This document shows, one piece after another, positions 1 through 6,904 of a DNA stretch of 64,000 bases (its first letter is position 1; the number at the start of each line of letters is the position of its first letter). Below the pieces are notes generated by a model. The model worked only from the letters and a program-made list of their open reading frames with translations, searched no databases and was not told where the DNA came from. The stretch spans positions 1 to 64,000 of the forward strand of contig JAYQIF010000002.1 in the NCBI GenBank assembly GCA_038141525.1. Reading direction: 5' to 3'. The translations under genes were made by a program, and so were the position numbers. This DNA is from BACL21 sp038141525 (GTDB lineage: Bacteria > Bacteroidota > Bacteroidia > Flavobacteriales > Flavobacteriaceae).

Positions 1-240
1 AGAACTCTATCAATAGCTTCATACGGATGTTATTGATGTCACGCATGCTTTGATTCGATCGAAATCAGCGCAGATTCGTATTTGACGGACTGTTTGTACC
101 CCCTTCACGTTTAGGGTGTTGTCAGATGGAGCAGATTCAAAGTGTTTCTGCTTTCTGCTTTCCGAGCAGAAACTGAACACCTAATACAAATTTACAACAT
201 CCATTTCTTCATCGATGTTCTGACTTCTTTGATTATGACG
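1..240. repeat. First copy of the ~235-bp hairpin repeat
   Basis: This copy has the same block order as the main array at 962-2160: GGATGTTATTGATGTC, a TTCGATCGAA palindrome, GCGCAGATTCG, TACCCCCTTCACGTTTAGGG (at 97), then a nested hairpin at about 112-184. The hairpin has an inner stem GTTTCTGC/GCAGAAAC and an outer stem TTAGG(G)TGTT/AACACCTAA. It is separated from the main array by about 720 bp of other low-complexity sequence. No credible coding sequence is present. Because it starts at base 1, the array may continue beyond the window. Confidence 0.85.
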
Positions 241-316
241 TTTGTAACCATAAAATTTGACCTAAATCACGACGGTTAACGATTGAAAATGCAACTGTTT
301 ACGGCCGGAAAACGTG

Positions 317-415
317 ACGCGACTGTCTGTGGTTTTTTTCGCGACTGTCTGCGGTTTTTTTCGCGACTGTTGAACACCTAAATACCTACTGTTGCTGTTT
401 TTTTCGCGACTGTTT
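317..415. repeat. 22-bp minisatellite, TTTTTTTCGCGACTGT core
   Basis: The octamer GCGACTGT occurs at 319, 341, 363 and 406. The first three are spaced exactly 22 bp apart and joined by CTGYGGTTTTTTTC; the fourth follows a 43-bp step that contains a piece of the large repeat (GAACACCTAAATACC). It is non-coding. This is direct observation; I assign no function. Confidence 0.85.
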
Positions 416-961
416 CTTTGAAAAAAAAATGGCTCCCCTACCCCTAGCTGCTTTTTGTCTACTTTTACCTACCCCTAGCTCGCGTTTTAGATGGAGCAAA
501 AATGTTCACTTTTTAGACGCTCACGAAATCAACTTCGCTTTTTTTTTTCCAACTTTTCACTTTTTCTTTCTTCTTTCTTCCTGGCGAAAAAAAGGTCGAC
601 TTTAAAAAAAACAGTTGAACGGGAAGAATAAGACGGCTTACGGATTAAAAAAAAAAACAGTTGAAAAAATACAAGCCGACGGTTCGCGCTCACGCTTTTC
701 AAGTTTCACTGGTTTAAGGTTTACTGTTTCGTTTGGATGGTGTGTTTCGAATGCAAAAGTAAGAAAATCACAATGCTTGATGATATTTAGCGACTATACG
801 TATCGGCTTGGAAAGGGCACGAACTGTTGTTACGGATCGTTATTCTGCCCGTTTGCGAGAATCCATGGAAGCACCCGGTGTTGAGAAAGCACGAGAGACA
901 GACAACGAAACGGATTCGTGAGTATGACAACGGTTTCATATTTGGTTTCAGCACTTAGATG
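416..961. other. Low-complexity spacer, no gene seen
   Basis: I see no gene here. The stretch is rich in A and T homopolymers and pyrimidine tracts (around 537-585) and carries two CTACCCCTAGCT-type motifs (about 436-450 and 468-481) and two AAAAAAACAGTTGAA motifs (about 605-620 and 650-666). An 89-codon open frame at 615-884 has no recognisable domain and biased low-complexity composition, so I do not call it. The texture differs from the dense, mixed-codon DNA right of 2.4 kb. Confidence 0.6.
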
Positions 962-2160
962 AGCAATATTAAAATGGATAGAAAATAGCGCAGATTCGAA
1001 TTTGATACTGTTTTACCCCCTTCACGTTTAGGGTGTTGTGAACACCTAATACAAATTGAACACTAATACAAATTTACACTCTTCGTTTTTTTATCGATGT
1101 TCTGATTTCTTCGATCAAAGACTATATCATTAGCTCCATATGGATGTTATTGATGTCTGAATAGTCTTGATTCGAGCGAAATCAGCGCAGATTCGAATTT
1201 GACGGACTGTTTGTACCCCCTTCACGTTTAGGGTGTTGTCAGATAGAGCAGATTCAAAGTGTTTCTGCTTTCTGCTTTCCGAGCAGAAACTGAACACCTA
1301 ATACAAATTTACACTCTTCGTTTTTTTATCGATGTTCTGATTTCTTCGATCAAACGACTATATCAATAGATCCATACGGATGTTATTGATGTCTGAATGC
1401 TTTGATTTGATCGAAAACAGCGCAGATTCGAATTTGACGGACTGTTTGTACCCCCTTCACGTTTAGGGTGTTGTCAGATGGAGCAGAGCAGATTGAGCAG
1501 ATTCAAAGTGTTTCTGCTTTCTGTACAAATTTACACTCTTCGTTTTTTTATCGATGTTCTGATTTCTTCGATCAAACGACTATATCAATAGATCCATACG
1601 GATGTTATTGATGTCATGAATGACTTGATTTGATCGAAAACCGCGCAGATTCGAAGATAATGGATGTTGTGTACCCCCTTCACGTTTAGGGTGTTGTCAG
1701 ATAGAGCAGATTCAAAGTGTTTCTGCTTTCTGCTTTCCGAGCAGAAACTGAACACCTAATACAAATTTACACTCTTCGTTTTTTTATCGATGTTCTGATT
1801 TCTTCGATCAAAGGAGTATATCATTAGCTTCATATGGATGTTATTGATGTCACGAATGCTTTGATTTGATCGAAAACGGCGCAGATTCGGATTTGACGGA
1901 CTGTTTGTACCCCCTTCACGTTTAGGGTGTTGTCAGATAGAGCAGATTCAAAGTGTTTCTGCTTTCTGCTTTCCGAGCAGAAACTGAACACCTAATACAA
2001 ATTTACAACATCCATTTCTTCATCGATGTTCTGACTTCTTTGATTATATGACTTTATAAATAGCTTTATATGGATGTTATTCATGTCACGAATGCTTTGA
2101 TTCGATCGAAGATCGTGCAGATTCGTATTTGACGGATACTTTACATTCCGAGCAGAACTA
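962..2160. repeat. Tandem array of ~235-bp hairpin units
   Basis: The anchor TACCCCCTTCACGTTTAGGG occurs at 1014, 1214, 1449, 1672 and 1908, giving steps of 200, 235, 223 and 236 bp. Each full unit contains, in order: ATCGATGTTCTGATTTCTTCG, a TATATCAATAG-like stretch, GGATGTTATTGATGTC, a TTCGATCGAA-like palindrome, GCGCAGATTCG, the anchor, and a nested hairpin with an 8-bp inner stem (GTTTCTGC/GCAGAAAC) and an outer TTAGG(G)TGTT/AACACCTAA stem. The first unit lacks the hairpin. A seventh, partial unit at about 2000-2160 lacks the anchor and keeps only the 3' hairpin arm. Units differ by scattered substitutions and small indels. No gene is visible on either strand. Confidence 0.9.
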
Positions 2161-2283
2161 CAAAAATCCGGAACTCCCCTACCCAGCCCTACCACGATTT
2201 TTCAGACCCTGCCCAAAAAACCGGAACTCCCCTACTCAGCCCTAGCCCTTTTCAGCAGACTCTGGTATAAAATACATACCTCG
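2161..2283. repeat. Direct repeat pair at the array edge
   Basis: Two copies of CCGGAACTCCCCTAC lie at 2168-2182 and 2221-2235, 53 bp apart, each followed by a CAGCCCTA motif. They sit between the array and the truncated permease gene. Related CTACCCCTAGC motifs occur at 436-481. No gene is visible; function unknown. Confidence 0.75.
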
Positions 2284-2592
2284 TCAAAAGTCGTTTATTG
2301 AGCGCTGTTTGTCTTGTGAAGGTTCTATTAGACGCGTGTGGGTGTGTTTTATGTTTATGTACGTTGTATTTGATTTGATTCGTTGTGGTTGATAGGCGAA
2401 GACCAATAGGTCTTTTTGCCAAATCCCCTGTTCCCAGTAACCCAACAAACTCAGCCAGTATGGATCTGTAGTTTGTGGCTCAGTAAAAAGCAAGGCCATG
2501 ACAAAAGTCATGGCCGTGAGTAATAATGCAATAGAAAATGGCGACGGCAAAAACCGTCGAAAGAGGGTTTCTATGATTCTAGTTAGTCGCAT
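2284..2592 (-). pseudogene. Truncated short-chain fatty-acid permease (AtoE-like)
   Basis: About 66 N-terminal residues (2395-2592) resemble the start of AtoE / TIGR00366-type short-chain fatty-acid transporters: a basic start, a first membrane helix (SIALLLTAMTFVMALLFT) and the W..GIW..LLVFA segment before helix 2. After residue 66 or so (around 2392) the protein leaves the family and runs into 34 unrelated residues from the low-complexity block. More than 80 percent of the expected length (about 430-450 residues) is missing. The start codon overlaps the DUF3127 stop by one base (TAATG), typical of a coupled operon, so the 5' end looks native. The gene was either interrupted by the repeat block or joined to it by misassembly. 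Confidence 0.65.
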
Positions 2593-2963
2593 TAAAAAGG
2601 TAGGTCATCGTGCTCATCGTCCTGCTGGTCACCAATAGGCTCAAAGGCATCGTCTGGCGGCATCGGTGGCATCGATTGGGCAGAAGACTCTAATGATTCA
2701 ATACGCCATCCCTGAATTGAATTAAAATACTTGGTTTCTCCCTGAGGATTGACCCATTCGCGGCCCCGCAAATTAATGCTGACTTTAACCGATTGACCTA
2801 CGTTAATGCTATTTAACAAGTCTGTTTTATCCTGAACAAATTCGATCATCAAATGCTGTGGATATTGCTCTTGAGTCGTCACGACCAATTCCCGCTTTCT
2901 AAATCCATTACTCCCAAAGGTTTGGGTCGTCCCCACTAATTTTACAATCCCTTGTATTTCCAT
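2592..2963 (-). CDS. DUF3127 protein, SSB-like
   Basis: This 123-residue protein starts MEIQGIVKL and matches the small DUF3127 family found in Bacteroidota, which is thought to adopt an OB-like fold. The body is a beta-rich domain (EIQGIVKLVG, RKRELVVTT, VKVSINLRGREW). The C-terminus is acidic and ends DEHDDLPF, the same kind of tip used by single-stranded DNA-binding protein; the SSB at 18901-19347 ends EDDLPF. I chose the ATG at 2963 because the longer frame to 3080 would add an unrelated lysine-rich leader lying inside the flavin reductase gene. It is 25 bp downstream of that gene, so probably co-transcribed. Involvement in DNA metabolism is inferred from the tail only. Confidence 0.75.
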   Translation of the reverse strand: MEIQGIVKLVGTTQTFGSNGFRKRELVVTTQEQYPQHLMIEFVQDKTDLLNSINVGQSVKVSINLRGREWVNPQGETKYFNSIQGWRIESLESSAQSMPPMPPDDAFEPIGDQQDDEHDDLPF

Positions 2964-2988
2964 TGTTTTATATTTAATTAAGTTTTTA

Positions 2989-3819
2989 TTATTCTTCAAT
3001 AAGTATTTGCCAAGCTTGCTCAATGGCACCTTGCGCAATGAGTTGTTTGGCTTTTTTGTGTGCCTCGATATTTTGTCCACTGTACTGGTTTACCCCCTGT
3101 GGGAGTGTACTCACATTGGCCAATTGGGCCAAATCGTTACCGGAGAGCACCGCACTTTTTCTAATGGCCTGCGGTAGTGCATCAATTCCGATCCCAAGGG
3201 CACTGTTGGGTTTGGCTACCTCGAACAAGCCTGACTTAGCTCGTGAATACCAATTGCCGCCCATGCGCGCGACTAAATCAATTTTTTCTGGATCAATTTG
3301 ATGCTGGTCATCCAGAATTTGAGCGTCGATATGCAAACGAACGACCTCAGCCATAACTAAATTTCCAGCACCGCCCTCATGGCCTAAGGCAACCACATTC
3401 ACCACCTTGCACTCAATTTGAACAGGTGCCTCCTTTACTCGTGGCGGGCCGACAAACTCACTGGCCTCCATGGTAAATCCAGCTTTTTCGAATTCATTGA
3501 CTCCTTTAGGGTATTCTGTGGAGGCCAAACTCATCTGCTGAACCATGTCATAATTCACCACGTTGATCACGACCTCGGGCACTGCTTGCACATTCTCCAG
3601 AGTGTGCTTTACAGTATTATCTCGAACACGTCTGGCCGGTGAAAAAATCAAAATCGGGGGTCTAGCACTAAAGACATTAAAAAAACTGTAAGGCGCTAAA
3701 TTAACCTGTCCTTGTTGATCAACCGTACTGGCAAAACATATCGGTCGCGGACCGATAGACCCCAAAAGATAGCGGTGTAATTGAGGTGTTTCTAACTGGT
3801 TTGGATCTAAATGTAACAT
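2989..3819 (-). CDS. Flavin reductase family protein (FMN-binding split barrel)
   Basis: This 276-residue protein has a flavin reductase-like domain across residues 15-200. Visible features are the GPRPICFASTVD strand-turn, APYSFFNVFSARPPILIF (flavin-contact loop) and a conserved RMGGNWY segment. Family members bind FMN or riboflavin and reduce it with NAD(P)H or hold flavin as a cofactor. The C-terminal 70 residues are helical and of unknown role. It heads a minus-strand unit with the DUF3127 gene and the truncated permease, and diverges from the histidine kinase gene across a 94-bp gap. The substrate is not predictable. Confidence 0.8.
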   Translation of the reverse strand: MLHLDPNQLETPQLHRYLLGSIGPRPICFASTVDQQGQVNLAPYSFFNVFSARPPILIFSPARRVRDNTVKHTLENVQAVPEVVINVVNYDMVQQMSLASTEYPKGVNEFEKAGFTMEASEFVGPPRVKEAPVQIECKVVNVVALGHEGGAGNLVMAEVVRLHIDAQILDDQHQIDPEKIDLVARMGGNWYSRAKSGLFEVAKPNSALGIGIDALPQAIRKSAVLSGNDLAQLANVSTLPQGVNQYSGQNIEAHKKAKQLIAQGAIEQAWQILIEE

Positions 3820-3913
3820 CTTTGTAAAGGTAGTTTAAATGGGTAAATCTTAAAAAACTAGTCGGCATTAATATTAACATAATTGCCTTATCTTTAATTC
3901 GAATTTCAGCCTT

Positions 3914-5073
3914 ATGCGAACCCTTAGCGATTTTACTCGTTGGCTATTTGTAGTGCTTTCAGCCCTTATTGTATCCCTTATTGCCTGGAACACCTACCGT
4001 CTTTTTACCCAACTCAAAGAAAATGAACGGCATAAAATGTCCATCTGGGCCGGCGCTTTTGAAGAATTTCAGCAAGTCGATATCACCAACAAAGATTGGA
4101 ATAGCAAACTCGTGCTCAATATTCTTCAGAGCAACACCACCACACCGATGATTCTCTACACCCACAAAGAGGATGCCTATTCAGTCAATAACCTATCGGA
4201 TGAGGTTCTATCGGACCCCGAAAAGCGGCAAGAGCTCATCCAACAATTTAGCTCTGAGTTCAATCCTATTGAGATTCGTTATAACAACGAACTGCTGCAG
4301 ACCATTTACTACGGCAATTCCCCGGCGATCACTAAAATCAAATACTATCCTCTGGTCTTATTGATCATTTTATTTTTGTTTTTCTTAGCGCTTGTTTTTT
4401 TCTACAACACTTCTAAATCTGCAGAACAAAACAAACTGTGGGCGGGAATGGCCAAAGAAACCGCCCATCAAATCGGTACTCCACTATCTTCGCTAGTGGG
4501 TTGGGCGGAGCTTTTGAAAGCCGAGGATATTCCAAAAAATTATATCACCGAAATTGAGCATGACATAGATCGATTAAAAAAAATTACTGATCGATTTTCA
4601 AAAATTGGTTCTGCCCCAACCCTAACCCCCATGGATATTGTGGCTTTGACCAAAGAAACATGCACTTATCTCAAAAGCCGCAGTTCAGATTTAATCCATT
4701 TTGACATTCAGTTGCCGCCCAACTCTATCCAAGTGGCGCTAAACGCTGAACTCTTTAGCTGGACCCTCGAAAATCTTGGTAAAAAACGGTATTGATGCCA
4801 TGCGGGGACAAGGGACCATTACCAATTAATTTAAGTCTTCAAAACAAACGCGTCTTACTGCACGTAACCGATAGTGGTAAAGGCATTGCGAAAAAGTATT
4901 TCAACAAGATCTTCCTTCCTGGTTTTACGACTAAAAAACGCGGATGGGGCCTTGGACTCTCGCTCGCACGGCGTATAGTAGAGGACTATCACCGAGGGAA
5001 AATTCGCGTGTTAAAGAGTGTCAAAGATCAAGGCAGTACGTTTGAAATTAATCTACCTGAGATTACCCAATGA
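3914..5073 (+). CDS. Orphan sensor histidine kinase (two indels)
   Basis: The kinase has membrane helices near residues 10-28 and 145-165 flanking an extracytoplasmic sensor region, then the H box ETAHQIGTPLSSL, an N box, the G1 box VTDSGKGI and the G2 box WGLGLSLARRIVE. The frame breaks at about 4782, where the N box should read ENLVKNGIDAM; one extra G shifts it. A second extra base near 4826 (ACCAATTAA for ACCATTAA) moves it into the frame that ends at 5073. Removing both single bases gives a normal kinase of about 385 residues. No response regulator gene is adjacent. The stop overlaps the next gene (ATGA). Both indels are best explained as sequencing errors. Confidence 0.85.
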
Positions 5074-5429
5074 TTACCAAGGAATTTGTCATACACCGGG
5101 CCGACATCAACAACCACTGTCCCAATTGTTTCTCCGCTCGCGGCATGGTTTTTTCTTTTATCCAGAATCAAAAAGAGAATTCTTGGGTCGTCATTACTTC
5201 GGATGTTATTCAAGAACAGTTGTTTTGTCAACATTGCAGTCAAGAAGTATATCCGGGATCCTGGGATGAGGCCATCGAACGCGTTTACGCCTATCAGAAA
5301 AAATGCTTTACGCCGATGCAATCAGGCGTTACACTCAAGAAAAAGAGCAAAATCGTTTTGGGGCTCGGGTTAACCGCACTGCTTTTGACCGCAAGCCTCT
5401 GGCTTAGCCTTGAAAATGGCTGGATATAG
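5070..5429 (+). CDS. Small membrane protein with two Cys pairs
   Basis: This 119-residue protein starts 4 bp inside the end of the kinase gene, so translation is probably coupled. The N-terminal half carries two CxxC pairs (CPNC at residues 17-20 and CQHC at 53-56), which could bind zinc. The C-terminus is one hydrophobic helix (IVLGLGLTALLLTASLWLSL) that would anchor it in the inner membrane with the cysteines cytoplasmic. I do not recognise a named family. Its position suggests it may work with the kinase. Its 3' end overlaps the HIT gene on the other strand by 26 bp. Confidence 0.7.
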   Translation: MITKEFVIHRADINNHCPNCFSARGMVFSFIQNQKENSWVVITSDVIQEQLFCQHCSQEVYPGSWDEAIERVYAYQKKCFTPMQSGVTLKKKSKIVLGLGLTALLLTASLWLSLENGWI

Positions 5430-5800
5430 TCTGGGCCAGTTCATGGAATTCCTCAGGACTTAAAGTGACATTTTGGACAAACCTGATGTCCTCCATCGAA
5501 TTTAGTGGTATTAAATGCACGTGTACATGCGGCACCTCGAGACCTACTACCGACATGCCAATTCGTTTGCATGGGACAGACTTTTCAATAGCTAGGGCTA
5601 CTTTTCGCGAAAATTCCATAAGTCCTGCATAGGTCTTTGGATCGAGATCAAATAGTTTATCGACCTCCTTTTTTGGGAATACACAAGGTATGGCCTTTGG
5701 TGTTGGGATTAATGTCTAAAAAAGCCAAAAAATCATCGGTCTCTGCAATCTTGTAACAAGGAATGCTGCCTTGAATGATTTTGGTGAAAATACTGGACAT
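5404..5800 (-). CDS. HIT family hydrolase (one indel)
   Basis: This is a histidine-triad nucleotide-binding protein of about 131 residues. The N-terminal part (MSSIFTKIIQGSIPCYKIAE) and the C-terminal part with the triad HVHVHLIP lie in different frames. They join if one base is removed from the six-T run at 5669-5674, giving CIPKKEVDKLF. Members hydrolyse nucleoside phosphoramidates or similar AMP conjugates in the cytoplasm. The ATG at 5800 is 2 bp after the greA stop, so greA and this gene form an operon. The indel lies in a homopolymer and is probably a read error. Confidence 0.88.
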
Positions 5801-5802
5801 AA

Positions 5803-6279
5803 TTAATCTCGGGTGATTTCAATAATTTCAAAATTCATGACCCCATTGGGCACTTGAATTGCAGCAATTTCCCCGACTTTTTTGCCCAATAATCCTTTAC
5901 CAATTGGCGAGTCCACAGAAATTTTACCTGTTTTCAAATCGGCCTCACTCTGGGCGACCAATTTGTAGGTCATCTGCATATTGTTGGTGGTGTTTTTAAT
6001 TTTTACTTTAGAATGGACCAAAACTTTTGAGGTGTCGAGCTGAGATTCATCGATAAGACGGGCCCCTGCCAAAGTCTCCTCGAGCTTGGCGATACGCAGT
6101 TCCAATAAGCCTTGAGCCTCTTTAGCCGCATCGTATTCGGCATTCTCACTCAAATCTCCTTTATCTCTAGCTTCAGCAATAGCTTGAGAAGCCTTTGGTC
6201 GTTCTATATCGCGCAAACGATCCAGTTCATCGCGCAATTTTTTCAATCCTTCTGCAGTGTAATAAGATACTTTACTCAT
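5803..6279 (-). CDS. greA: Transcription elongation factor GreA
   Basis: The 158-residue protein has a normal GreA length. The N-terminal coiled-coil hairpin covers residues 1-75 (ARDKGDLSENAEYDAAKEAQ with the acidic D and E residues at the tip that support cleavage of backtracked RNA in RNA polymerase). The C-terminal FKBP-like domain includes SVDSPIGKGLLGKKVGE. I took the ATG at 6279 (MSKVSYYTAEG), the usual start; an in-frame ATG upstream at 6312 adds an atypical leader. It is the first gene of an operon with the HIT gene. Confidence 0.95.
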   Translation of the reverse strand: MSKVSYYTAEGLKKLRDELDRLRDIERPKASQAIAEARDKGDLSENAEYDAAKEAQGLLELRIAKLEETLAGARLIDESQLDTSKVLVHSKVKIKNTTNNMQMTYKLVAQSEADLKTGKISVDSPIGKGLLGKKVGEIAAIQVPNGVMNFEIIEITRD

Positions 6280-6352
6280 GGTCGCATAGTTTAAAAAAAT
6301 ATCCCCAGACATATCCTGTAACCGCTTACTCGGATTTATTGTTGGGAATAAA

Positions 6353-6377
6353 AAGATCCCACGCGTGATGGGATCTT
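6353..6377 (-). terminator. Hairpin with T-run upstream of greA
   Basis: AAGATCCCA at 6353-6361 pairs with TGGGATCTT at 6369-6377, a perfect 9-bp stem with a 7-nt loop. Read on the minus strand the stem is followed by TTTTTATT, the form of an intrinsic terminator or attenuator. It lies 74 bp before the greA start. If the TATCTTTG element at 6381-6388 is the promoter, the transcript would begin inside the hairpin, so attenuation would require a promoter further upstream. Confidence 0.45.
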
Positions 6378-6380
6378 ATG

Positions 6381-6388
6381 CAAAGATA
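6381..6388 (-). promoter_or_regulatory. Candidate -7 element for greA
   Basis: On the minus strand the sequence TATCTTTG matches the Bacteroidota -7 consensus TAnnTTTG. It lies about 100 bp upstream of the greA ATG. I see no clear TTG at the expected -33 distance, so this is a weak call. Confidence 0.35.
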
Positions 6389-6460
6389 TAAAAATTTTAT
6401 TCTGAGAACTTTATTGTAAATTTCGACATCCATATGGACCAAATATTTTTGATCGACTCA

Positions 6461-6904
6461 ATGAAAAAAATAATCCCTCAGTACTATTGTTTTCTACTTG
6501 TCATCCTGTTGTTGGGTTGTGGTGGGGAGGACGACACCCGACTGATCAACAACCCGTATTTGAATCCGATTCCCGTGTCGCTAAACCTCAACCTGAACCT
6601 CCCGCAGTACAATACCCTTAAATTTCCGGGGAATTATGTGGTCCTCAGCAATCAGGGCATTCGTGGTGTTGTTGTGTATAACGTTAACAACAGTCTGTAT
6701 ACTGCTTTTGATTTAAGCGACCCAAACCACAGTCCAAGCAATTGCTCGACAATGACCGTACAAGGCGTTGTCGCCACTTGCCCATGCTCAGACGACAACA
6801 GCTACGACCTGGTCACCGGACAACACCAAACCGAAACACAAGCCTACCCTATGCTCCCTTACCGAGCTCAGCGCAATGGTGATGTCTTGGTCATTACCAA
6901 TTAA
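6461..6904 (+). CDS. Lipoprotein with degenerate Rieske-like domain
   Basis: The 147-residue protein begins with a lipoprotein signal (MKKIIPQYYC.., lipobox LLLGC), so it should be exported and lipid-anchored. The rest resembles a Rieske [2Fe-2S] fold in order of segments: GNYVVLSNQGIRGVVVY, NHSPSNCSTM at the first ligand box, CPCSDDNSYDL.TG at the second, then AYPMLPYRAQ. In true Rieske proteins the boxes are CxH and CxxH; here the second His is Ser and the first box is rearranged, so a cluster is unlikely. I chose the ATG at 6461 over 6434 because it places the signal at the N-terminus. It converges on, and overlaps by 4 bp, the receptor gene. Confidence 0.6.
   Translation: MKKIIPQYYCFLLVILLLGCGGEDDTRLINNPYLNPIPVSLNLNLNLPQYNTLKFPGNYVVLSNQGIRGVVVYNVNNSLYTAFDLSDPNHSPSNCSTMTVQGVVATCPCSDDNSYDLVTGQHQTETQAYPMLPYRAQRNGDVLVITN

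Noticed and set aside
615..884. Open frame of 89 codons in the left block
   Set aside because: Low-complexity lysine/serine-rich start, no domain, no promoter or start context, and it lies in repeat-rich non-coding DNA.
962..2160. CRISPR array or integron cassettes
   Set aside because: Units are 200-236 bp, diverged along their whole length, with no short constant repeats and unique spacers, no cas or integrase gene, and no attC-like single recombination core.
1992..2195. Open frame of 67 codons on the minus strand
   Set aside because: It is made from the large repeat unit itself; related frames in other units are broken, so it is a chance frame.
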